The position numbers were made by a program, and so were the translations under genes. A DNA stretch of 64,000 nucleotides, from contig JAOPHQ010002291.1 of assembly GCA_030340625.1 (NCBI GenBank), positions 1-64,000 of the forward strand, given 5' to 3'. Below the pieces are notes generated by a model. The model saw nothing but the letters and a program-made list of their open reading frames with translations. It did not search any database and had not been told where the DNA came from. The stretch comes from Merluccius polli. Its lineage: Eukaryota; Chordata; Actinopteri; Gadiformes; Merlucciidae. Every line of letters begins with the position of its first letter. Position 1 is the stretch's first letter. Below, piece after piece: positions 1-9,226 of this stretch.

Positions 1-303
1 CTGACACAGATCATGATAAAATGTTCAATATGTAAATACCATCACAAAATAAGCAAAAAGTCAGAAATGTCCGCTCAAAACAGAAAAAAACTAACAATCT
101 TACAATCTTTGTCGTCAACACGGTGGTAGTAACAGTAACAGTCAGTAAGCAGCCCGCTATTTCTGGTGTAATATACAGACCACACTGTACAGTTATGTGC
201 ACCTCGTATGCCGTCTACTGTACTGTATTGTCTCCCTGCGATTGCGACACATGCTGGCTGACTCCCACCCTGACCCCGTTTTTTGCAGTGCAGTGAACCA
301 GGC

Positions 304-327
304 GGGGGGGGGGGGGGGGGGGGGGGG
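304..327. repeat. Poly-G run (24 G)
   Basis: An uninterrupted guanine homopolymer. The length may be unreliable because homopolymers of this size are prone to sequencing error. Confidence 0.9.
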
Positions 328-1089
328 AGAGCTTTCCCAGCCCGTCCGTGTTCAGCCCCAGTTACTGCTGCTGCAGGACTGACGGACAGCAGGAACGCTC
401 TCGCTCCTCCGGGTTGCCGGGCAACGTGCAGGAATGGACAATACGCCCAGTACCACCCGGCATGACCACAGTGACCCCGACTACCAAAAAAAAGTAGGGT
501 GTGTGTGTGCCTGTGTCTGTGCGTCTGTGTGTGTGTGTGTGCGTCTGTGTGTGTCTGTGTGTGTCTGTGTGTGCCACAAGAGGAGAGACCATTTTCCCAT
601 GGTCCCGGAGGACTTCGCCAAAAAGAGGCTGATTCAGAAGCGCCCCAGCACATCTATTGTTGAGGAGAGAATCCCTCGCTGGCTTAGTTAGCGAGGGACA
701 CCCCTCCAGCGCCGCTGAACAAGCACAAAACCAAAAAAAGCACGGCCTCCCCCGTTTGTTTCCCACCGCCGCCACCGCCCGCCGCCCGGTAGCCTTGTGG
801 TCATGCAAGCATGGCATGGAGGGGACGGCCACGCACAGCCAATGGGAAGCCAACATGAGGCAAGGTGGTCCATCCTGTCCAATCCAAAGTGGCCTTGTCT
901 GTGCCAGTGACCTCATTTCTGGGTTTGGTAACATTGCATTCATTTATTTTTTTTTATTTTTTTTTTTCTCTGGTGGGTGGGTTTGACCCAGAGATAGGTG
1001 AGTGACCTGGGCAGTAGTAGATACACACAAGGCACACAGGAGGAGGTGGTCTCACTTTAAACCCTGCACATTGCATTGGTGGTGGTGGT

Positions 1090-1116
1090 GGGGGGGGGGG
1101 GGGGGGGGGGGGGGGG
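1090..1116. repeat. Poly-G run (27 G)
   Basis: A guanine homopolymer directly after a short (GGT)n. It sits inside the presumed gldc intron 2. Confidence 0.9.
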
Positions 1117-1398
1117 CTTATTTTAAACTGCACACTTTTGGTATTAAAAAGACAATAATCTACTTTTTCTTTTACACAGCCCACTATCCGCTATCCACCC
1201 GATATATTGATGTTTTATGGACGCTGTAAATGACTTGATGGTGATGAGGAAGGCTCCTCCTCCTCCTCCTCCTCCTCCTCCCAGAGATAAGCCACCACCA
1301 CTCACTCACTGCGGCGCGTTTCAAAGGTCGACGCAGGTGCAACATTTGCCTTTTATTTCATTTTTTTCCCCCCACACACACACACACAAACACACTGA

Positions 1399-1525
<127 letters not shown>

Positions 1526-1685
1526 CTTATTAGGAAATAAAAAAGTCCGCTCCGCGGCGGGCGCGTCATGTGAGCGTCTATAACCAGATTGAACTGGACT
1601 CTGCGGACGGGGAGGCCGTCCTCCCGGCTCCAGATTGGTGGTCTGGGCCGGACGGGTTTCGCAAAAACAACTCCTAATATGTTCA

Positions 1686-1775
1686 GAGGAGGACCCGGAC
1701 CGGAGGAGGAGGACCCGGAGCGGAGGAGCGGAGGAGCAGAGGAGGAGGAGCGGAGGAGCAGCGAAGCGGAGGAGA
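1686..1775 (+). repeat. GGA/GGAGGA-rich purine tract
   Basis: Imperfect repeats of GGAGGA with GGACCCGGA interruptions, nearly all purine on the plus strand. Such tracts can form G-quadruplex or triplex structures in vitro. No gene is recognised here. Confidence 0.7.
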
Positions 1776-2082
1776 GACGCACGGTGGAAGTGCAGCCTAC
1801 ATTACATTTTCATTTCCTTTCATTTCATTACCCTCCTCCTCCTCTGCTCCTCTTTCTCTTTCTCTTCTCCTCCTCTCTCGTGGCATTTCCTCCCCACCCA
1901 TGTTCAGTGCAAACAACAATAATTACAACAACAACAACAACATAAAAATACAAAAAACCGGAGATATCTTGCAAATACAAAATAACAAACAGCTTTCGAT
2001 ATAAAAACTAAAAACCGGACAACTAGTTCTTTGTTAAAGCCTTAAAAGAGGATCAGTGAATAAGGACTGAGAATCAACTCAC

Positions 2083-2252
2083 AAAGTGGATCGTCCATCT
2101 TCATACTTCTGTGCATGCGGATGGACTCTGGGATTGTGTTTTCTATCAACTGGGAGATGGACTGTAAACCACAAAAATGATGACGATAATAAAACAAACG
2201 AAAAACCATTACAAAAACAGCCATACGTAAGGTTGTGTCTGCACATGATCAC

Positions 2253-2313
<61 letters not shown>

Positions 2314-2737
2314 ATAAGAGATGATCCTGGTTTGTGTGTGTTGGTCCATTTGATCCCTAAACACTTCATGATGTCATGATGGTATGCATGTATGGGATGA
2401 TTGTATGGTCGGTGTTATTTCCTACCTCGAGTCCGAGCGCGTCCAGCATCTCCCTCTTCTCCCTCTCACCTGGACCGATGTGTCTCTCGGAGAAGTCGTC
2501 GTGCCTCGGCAGGATCCTCTCTATCCGCCTGGAGGAGGTGGAGCAGGACCCGGACCCGGTCCCGGTCCCCGTCCCGGTCCCCAGGAACCGGGCTGCAGCG
2601 GGTCCGCAGTCCGGGATCCCGGCGGTGGCGTGAAGTTTCCCAACTACGCGGGTCCCGCCGCCCAGATGTCTGGGGCGCACCGACCTGGCGAGGAGCAGGA
2701 CCCCCCAGGACCCCCAGGACCTGGCGCAGCTCTGCAT
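2083..2737 (-). CDS. gldc: Glycine decarboxylase (P-protein), first two coding exons
   Basis: GLDC is the PLP-dependent P-protein of the mitochondrial glycine cleavage system; it decarboxylates glycine and passes the aminomethyl group to the H-protein. Exon 1 runs from ATG 2737-2735 to 2426 (104 codons, donor GAG|GTAGGA). It begins MQSCARSWG, close to the mammalian start, contains an Arg/Ser/Gly-rich transit peptide and then the mature N-terminal block ILPRHDDFSERHIGPGE. Exon 2 is 2161-2083 (acceptor TTTACAG, donor TTT|GTGAGT), encodes LIENTIPESIR and KMDDPL and ends in phase 1. An in-frame GTG two codons upstream is not the start. Gly-Thr repeats in the transit peptide come from a GGGACC-type microsatellite. 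The remaining exons, including the PLP lysine, lie beyond the left edge. Confidence 0.93.
2259..2311. repeat. (GT)n microsatellite in gldc intron 1
   Basis: About 26 GT units lying in the 264-base intron between gldc exons 1 and 2. Confidence 0.95.
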
Positions 2738-3424
2738 CTTCACACTAAAAAAAAATCACACGAGTAAAGGCGAAAGTCCTGCTCTCACTCTCTCTCTCTC
2801 TGTCACCACACACCCCCCCTCCCCACCGAGACTGATGCGATCCGGATTAGGACTACTGCTGCTACTGCTGCTGCTGGTGGTGGTGATGGGGGTGATGGTG
2901 GGGGGGGGGCGGCGGCTCTGCAAACTACTTCAAACTGCTCTGTGGATACGCCTCCACCGTTGCGCCACCGGGAGCCAATCAGCGCCGCGGACGCCGCCGA
3001 CGAGGCGACGAGCCCCAGTTAAACAGCTGCTGAACTTTTTTTTCCTCGCGTGCATGAAAAAAAAACAAACGCACCTTTGAGGTGACTCCGAGAAAAAATA
3101 TATATAAATGTACAAAAAATGTTTTTATAAAGTTTGTACAATATGGTCCCACCGTGGGTAGAAGCAAATAATTTCCCCAATGTGGAATTAATAAAGTAAA
3201 TCTTAATCTTAATCATCTGTAGTAGAGCGATTTACAAATTGAGCGTTTCTTCAATGAAATAACGATTTAAGGACGTTAACCAATCAGCACGCTTAATGAT
3301 AATTGCGTGTGCGCACGTGCGGACCCCCAGCGGCGTCGACGCGTCGATAACACGTGAATCACTCACACTCAGCCGCACGTGGCCTTTAATAATAATAGTG
3401 AGCCCCTCCCTCCCGGTGAGGGTG

Positions 3425-3426
<2 letters not shown>
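2738..3426 (-). promoter_or_regulatory. gldc upstream region
   Basis: The sequence directly upstream of the gldc start is CpG-containing near 2825-3015 and carries CT-rich and poly-G tracts, as expected of a CpG-type promoter. No TATA box is obvious and the transcription start cannot be placed. A LINE-like tail lies at 3141-3217. The 3290-3370 block is again CpG-rich, with CACGTG-type E-box words. Confidence 0.35.
3141..3217 (+). mobile_element. LINE 3'-tail remnant
   Basis: The sequence reads aatttccccaatgtggaatt, then aataaagtaaatcttaatct. This matches the usual 3' end of teleost Rex/L2-like LINEs, which finish in AATTAATAAAG plus short tandem units. Only the tail is present. Confidence 0.6.

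Positions 3427-3468
<42 letters not shown>
3427..3468. repeat. Poly-C run (42 C)
   Basis: A cytosine homopolymer of 42 bases as printed; the true length is uncertain. Confidence 0.9.
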
Positions 3469-3471
<3 letters not shown>

Positions 3472-5085
3472 GTATCTAGAGACCCCCCCGCAGCGTGCGG
3501 AGAAGCTCATTACATACAGGCAATAGTTTCAAATCATGGGGTCTATGTTGTTGTTGTTGTTGTTGTTTTGGTTTTAAGCGGTTCAGCGCAGTGAAGACAG
3601 GAGGAGGAGGAAAGGTTGAAAGGGGTCTCTGGCTGTACATGTAGGACAACATGTTGTGCAACAGGGGGTCACTTACCAGCGGGCTCCCGTGACTGAGCAG
3701 GAGAGGGCCACGGATCATGACGTCGGCCCTATAAATAGGTTTGATGACAATTGGTACGAAGACCTATGAGACATTAGACACATTATAAGGTGTCTTGCAT
3801 AATTCTAACTTTTGTAAACAAATAATAAATTAACTTTATTTTTGAATTCAGCGCTGTCCCTGCCTTTGGTGGGGCAGTGGACGCAGCTTTGGAAATGCTC
3901 CTGAAACAGTAGGTCTATACTGACACCTAGTGACAAGGGAGCATAATGTCTGACAGGTGTAAAACATAAAACACATGTAGCCTAAATATTTTCCATTAAA
4001 AAAAACATTCACATCCAAAAATATTTTTATCATGGGAACATTGTTCAGTGAGGCCAATAAACAGGCTACATGGTACACCAGCCATATTGTCACAAACAGC
4101 CATAAGTTATGAATGTACATAGCAGTATTAAAACAGAGAAGGAACTCCAGTGGTTGCAGCAGTGTATTGATCAAGTATTGATAATGGGAGTGATTATGAT
4201 GATTATTGATGGGAATCACAACCTGTGTGTGTGTGTGTGTCTCTCTCTCTCTCTGAGGGAACAGATCATGATGCCCTCTTAGATTATGTGTTAAGAAGTA
4301 AGTAAGAAACAGTGAGACATTACCTCTCCATGCCGCAAACTGCTGATTAGCGGTAGATTGAGGACAACGTGGTCAGATAAGGCCGCTCCGCCCTCGTCCC
4401 CCCCGGCAGCATGCTTTAGCCTCCCCTGAATTTTGTAATTTGCCCTTTGTTTTCTAATGGCTCCCGTCGAAGCACATCACAGATAGCGGCCTGAGCGATA
4501 GAGGCAGGCAAGGTCCACAGCCTGACCTTGCCGATCGCCCAAATAAGGAAAACGACGAGGGGCGATTCTAGGGTCAGAGCTTTATAGGGGTGCTGAGCAC
4601 CCAATGAGCCCCACTGCCACCACCCACCCTTTTTTCACACAAAAACAAAAAATATGTCTATTGAAAAATAACGTTATCATTCACACACACACGAGTAACG
4701 CTAGGAGTTAGTAGGCCTATATACTATGCCCCCATGAATGTGATGTGATTATTATTGTTGCAAAGCCTGGTTCAGGTTAAATCCTCTGTAAAACATGAAT
4801 GAATACAGCAAAAGAAAAACATTTAACTTTATTTTATTGTCTGGTTTGATAGTCAGACAACTGAAAAATAACAGATATAAATCTATGAATAAATAACAAT
4901 TAATTTAAAAAGCCACAGTGAGTGTTTTCACACATAGCCTACTGGTGGTATACAGTGATGTGTCGTTTTGTTTGTTTTCACTCTGGTCCAAACGCCGCAC
5001 CACTGGCAGGGCTTCATGTTATATTTCATGAATCATGAGAATGTATTGATTGAGAAAGGTTTTTGATATTGTTAACGTTATTAAC
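3469..5085. other. Intergenic, no gene recognised
   Basis: I see no coding exon here. Contents are a (GTT)n at 3549-3567, a GT/CT tract at 4219-4253 and AT-rich unique-looking DNA. Short frames on both strands have no recognisable domain or splice context. Confidence 0.6.
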
Positions 5086-5672
5086 ATTATTAACGTTTAC
5101 CGTTGTTAACGTTATTTACGTTGTTACGTTATTTATGTAATTTACGTAAATTACGTAAATTGTGTAAATAACTTACGTAATTTGCGTAAGTTACGTTATT
5201 TACGTAATTTACGTAAATAACGTAACTTACGCAAATTACGTAAGTTATTTACGTAATTTACGTAAAAAAATACGTAAATTACGTAACTTACGTAAGTTAC
5301 GTAATTTACGTAAGTTACGTAAATTGCGTAAATTACGTAAATTACGTAAATAACTTACGTAATTTGCGTAAGTTACGTTATTTACGTAAATTACGTAACT
5401 TACGCAAATTACGTAAGTTATTTACGGAATTTACGTAAGTTACGTTATTTGCGTAAATTAAGTAAATAACGTAACTTACGCAAATTACGTAAGTTATTTA
5501 CGTTATTTACGTAAATTACGTAACTTACGTAACTTACGCAAATTACGTAAGTTATTTACGGAATTTACGTAAGTTACGTTATTTGCATAAATTAAGTAAA
5601 TAACGTAACTTACGCAAATTACGTAAGTTATTTACGTAATTTACGTAAGTTACGTAAATTGCGTAACTTTTT
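5086..5672. repeat. Dense TTACGTAA palindrome array
   Basis: Almost the whole block is built from the self-complementary octamer TTACGTAA and its one-base variants (TTGCGTAA, TTACGCAA, TTACGTTA, TTACGGAA), joined by A/T spacers. I count about 30 exact octamers by eye. The variants come in complementary pairs, so the block reads nearly the same on both strands and could extrude nested hairpins. TTACGTAA is also the consensus D-box bound by PAR-bZIP and E4BP4/NFIL3 factors. The simplest reading is an expanded palindromic satellite; regulatory activity is only a possibility. Confidence 0.9.
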
Positions 5673-5861
5673 TAACTGGGCTGGCCCATCACAAACTATT
5701 TATGAATAAAAAGAGGTAACACACTCAGCAAATGTGTATGTAAGATGAATAGTAGACCGATCCAATTGCGAGGAGTGAGGAGCTTTTATTGTATTTTTTT
5801 ATGCCATTAATCTTGCTTCACCATGCTGTGGGTCACCATGCTGTGCTTATCTGCTCCCTAG

Positions 5862-6204
5862 GTCTGCCTGATCCCAAAGTCGGCCCACGGCACCAACCCA
5901 GCCAGCGCCCAGATGGCTGGCATGAAGGTCCAGGTGGTGGAGGTGGACAAGGATGGGAACATCGACCTGGCCCACCTCAAAGCCCTGGTGAGAACCGGAC
6001 CCGAGAGAGAAAGAGGCTTTACTAACCAAGCCTCACTCTCACATGTCACCCTGGCTGCAGCCTTGTGCTGCGGTCTCTACAGGGAAGTGGCTTACACCGG
6101 CCACTTTGAGAGAAATACCTCCAGAGGACATCAGCGACGTGTGTGACCTCATACACCAGCACGGCGCTCAGGTCTACCTGGACGGGGCCGACATGAATGC
6201 CCGG
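5862..6204 (+). pseudogene. GLDC-like internal exon fragment, damaged
   Basis: Two exon-like blocks match the C-terminal half of GLDC. The block 5862-5987 (acceptor TCCCTAG, donor CTG|GTGAGA) is 42 intact codons with the SAHGTNPASA motif and MAGMKVQVVEVDKDGNIDL. The block 6083-6204 ends with DISDVCDLIHQHGAQVYLDG and DMNAR before a GTGAGG donor. Its 5' half does not match GLDC, and using the visible CTACAG acceptor puts the conserved part out of frame with the first block. No other exon of this copy is found nearby. The fragment is on the opposite strand to the gldc 5' exons and about 3.1 kb upstream of their ATG, suggesting an inverted partial duplicate. A rearranged assembly is an alternative. 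Confidence 0.72.
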
Positions 6205-6702
6205 GTGAGGCGGTGGGGTAACTTTGGCAACCACAAACAGGGGCGTGTCCAAAATAGAAATGCATGGGTTGCCAAAGGACCTATCTGCTATGTGCCCCAA
6301 TGTGATGTATAGCAAATCAACAGAATTGTCCATTATTTCTTCCTGCAATTCAGCTCCATGTGGCGTATTAAACCAACATGCTTAACTGAACACAAGGCTA
6401 ACGAGGCAGTAATGGGCTTAACGTCAAACAAAGATTTCGGATTGATGGAGATAAAAAAGCAGAGAGAAAGGCAGCCTTACATGTGGTTGCTACAGGTGCT
6501 TAAATATGGATACACAGTAAGCCTGCGGTTCCCACCTATCAGAGCACACAACACAACTCTGTGTTGAGATTGCACTCGGAGAGGTGTTAGGATAAAGGCT
6601 CAACAGAGCAACGCCGAAGCCACGACCCTTTTGTCCTCTGACCGGCGACAGCCAACTACAAGCTCAGTGATCTGCAACAAACCCTGCATGGTGACAGACA
6701 CG
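6205..6702. other. Region upstream of mboat4
   Basis: No gene or repeat is recognised. It contains the mboat4 5' flank and presumably its promoter; no clear TATA box or transcription start can be assigned. Confidence 0.5.
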
Positions 6703-8732
6703 ATGCAGCGGCTGTGGGAGCAGCATTCGTTTTTGTTGCACCAATGTTTGCTGCTGCCCTTTGCGTTGTTGTTCTATCTCCTGTCTGCAGCAGGACATCT
6801 CCGCTTGACCTTTAGGTCTGTAAGACTGACAGTTATATGTACAGACTACAAATACATTCCAGAAATGACAGTTTTGTTTCTGTTCTGTAGTTAAAGACGA
6901 GTCAAAAACCATGTACGAATTGGATTAAATTGGTAGATGGACATATCTTCCTGTTGGATCTATGCTGTTGATCTATGCTGTTGCTAAATTGAACCTAACT
7001 CAACCTATTTCCTCAAATCAGCGATTAAATGCCCCTTTTTTTTTAAACGACCAGGTATCTCTACCTATGCCTCGGTGGATGCGCACTGGCGGTGTTGACC
7101 ATGGGCGTCTACAGCGTGGTCCTGTTCATCGCCACCTCCGTCTTCACGCTGCTGGTGTGCTCCCTCTGCCCCATCCGTGTGCATGCCTGGGTCTTCTGGG
7201 CGCAGATGCTGTGGCAGACCCTCTGCCACCTGGTCATACAGTACAGGGAAGGCTGCCTCCACCAGGGAGTGAGTGTCAGGTCGGTGTGTCCTCTTCACCT
7301 CAGCCGCCATAATGACCCGTCTGTCTGTCTGTCTGTCCGGTGGGCTGCCGGCAGTGTTGCGTCAACCAAAAGATTCAAGCAGAAGGCTATTACTTTTCTC
7401 TTTTACTTTGCTTATTTTTGTTTACTTCATTTACTATATCCACGCTATATACAGTACGTTGATTGTTATTCTATTAGGCACCGGTGCATTTACTCCTTAT
7501 ACATTTATTACTCTATTGTTTGTATTCTTGTGTTTTTTTGAGCAATCTCTGGCACAAGAATTTCCTTTCAAGATTAATAAAGTTATATCTTATCTTATCT
7601 TAAACTCCCAGCACATCTTAGAATGTCGCTGCAATTTACAAGTAGAAGTCCACCAGTTAAGTTAGTTTCATATTATGTATATTCCCATAATGCATGTCGA
7701 GTACACTGTATTTTTTAATAATAATAATATTAATAATAATAGCTCTTTGTTTTCCTGGATGCCAGACTGTTCACGGCCGTCTCCTCCCTCATGCTGCTCA
7801 CCCAGAGGGTCACCTCAGTGTCCATGGACCTCCAGGAGGGAAAGGTCAAGCTGCCACGGGAAGCTGCTGAAAGCTGGACCCGCTTCCTTCTCTCTCTCAC
7901 CAGCTATGTCCTCAACTTCACCACACTGCTGGGAGGGCCGCTGTACCCCTACAGCCAGTTTGCGGGGTGCGTCGAGGGAATCCGCTCCAGGCCACCGTGG
8001 CCACCTCTGGGCGCGGTCTCCGTGAAGGTACTGCAGGTGACGCTCTTCGAGTGGCTCAGGTACGTTCTCCTTTATTGCCTCGAGAGTCACGCCGCCGACG
8101 CGTCGGACGCCGGGCCGGTCGGGGAGCTCCTGTGGGTTTGGGGCCTGGCTCTGTCTCTGAGGATGCGTTATTATTCCCACTGGAGGATCAGCGAGTGTCT
8201 GAACGTGGCGGCCGGGTTCGGCCCTGATCGGGGGGACTCGTCGTCGGGCAGCCGCGCTCCCAACCGGAGCGGGCTTTCGGACGGAGATCCCTGGACCACG
8301 GAGGCGTCGACCCGGGTCTCGGAGTTCGCCAGGCGGTGGAACGCCACCACGGCCGCCTGGCTGCGGAGGCTGGTCTTCCGTCGGTGCGAGAGCTGTCCGG
8401 TGCTCATGACCTTTGGGTTTTCGGCGTGGTGGCACGGGCTGCACCTGGGTCAGTGTGTGGGGTTCGTCAGCTGGGCGGCGGCGGTGAAGGCAGACTACGG
8501 TCTGCATAGATGCGCGGGAGGAGCGGCGTTGACCTCCACCTGGGCGAAGGCGCTGTACGCTGGCCTCGGCTGGGCTCACACGCAGATGGTCATCACGTGT
8601 GTTGTGGTTCTGGTTGAACTACGAAGCGTGTCTTCTTTGAGGGTTTTGTCATCAATGTACTTAGTTGCGTTTCCGCTTTTTAATGTAGCTCTGTGTTTCT
8701 GCTTTCTTCTTAAAGCTAGAATTGCTTCTTAG
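6703..8732 (+). CDS. mboat4: Ghrelin O-acyltransferase (GOAT), complete
   Basis: This ER polytopic membrane enzyme of the MBOAT family octanoylates Ser3 of proghrelin. Exons are 6703-6815, 7055-7279 and 7766-8732, joined in phases 2 and 2, giving 434 residues (human GOAT is 435). The start MQRLWEQHSFLLHQ is chosen because hydrophobic FALLFYLLS follows as in mammalian GOAT; another in-frame ATG lies five codons upstream (6688). Exon 2 must use donor GTCAG|GTCGGT at 7279; the stronger-looking GTGAGT at 7270 would break the frame. Conserved blocks include SLMLLTQRVTS, YYSHWRI, the MBOAT Asn at residue 305 (RRWNATTAAWLRRLVF) and the catalytic His at residue 336 (FSAWWHGLH). The gene converges on coq2. 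Confidence 0.95.
7520..7602 (+). mobile_element. LINE 3'-tail remnant in mboat4 intron 2
   Basis: The words CAAGAATTTCC and GATTAATAAAG followed by tandem TATCT units are the usual 3' end of teleost Rex1-like LINEs. Only about 80 bases are left. Confidence 0.65.
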
Positions 8733-9226
8733 ACATGTTGGTAATAATACATATCTTTATAAGTAGCAATTTGTTGATAGGTTCTGTACGGAACATTTTA
8801 TTCATTGTTTGAATATTTTTGAGAAACGTGTGTGTGTGTGTGCAAAGCAAGTTACATGCACATTTCCATTTTTCATAATTACCCATGAATTGAGGTTGTG
8901 GTTTTAAAATAAAAACACATGCTATACAAAAATTCCATCTTTTAAAATTCACATTTATTTAACAAATAAATGTTAATGTTCAATGTACAATGCACAGGTT
9001 TGCTAAACTGCAATATCAACTTCCTTCAGCATTTATAAATTAGTCTGATTTAAAAAAATAAAAAAAAGAAGCTCTTTCCGAGAATGCAACTGAGCTGTCT
9101 AAAGCCTGATTTGTCACTTTGTAATCAACCTTTACATTTCATAACATTAAAGACAGTGGTAAAAACACAGTAGAAAGAATGATGACGCATTTGAAGAAAG
9201 TGAGTAACTACACAAGATCCTCTTCC
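8733..9226. promoter_or_regulatory. Shared 3' region of convergent mboat4 and coq2
   Basis: AT-rich spacer between the two stop codons. AATAAA words on the plus strand (near 8908 and 8964) could serve mboat4. TTTATT words on the plus strand (near 8797 and 8953), read as AATAAA on the minus strand, could serve coq2. Which are used cannot be told. Confidence 0.4.

Noticed and set aside
75..943. Long minus-strand frames near the left edge
   Set aside because: They cross CA repeats and poly-G/C and do not match GLDC exon 3 or another family I recognise.
7815..8579. 254-codon minus-strand frame opposite mboat4 exon 3
   Set aside because: A shadow of the GC-rich coding exon; it has no conserved motif, while the plus strand has the MBOAT signatures.
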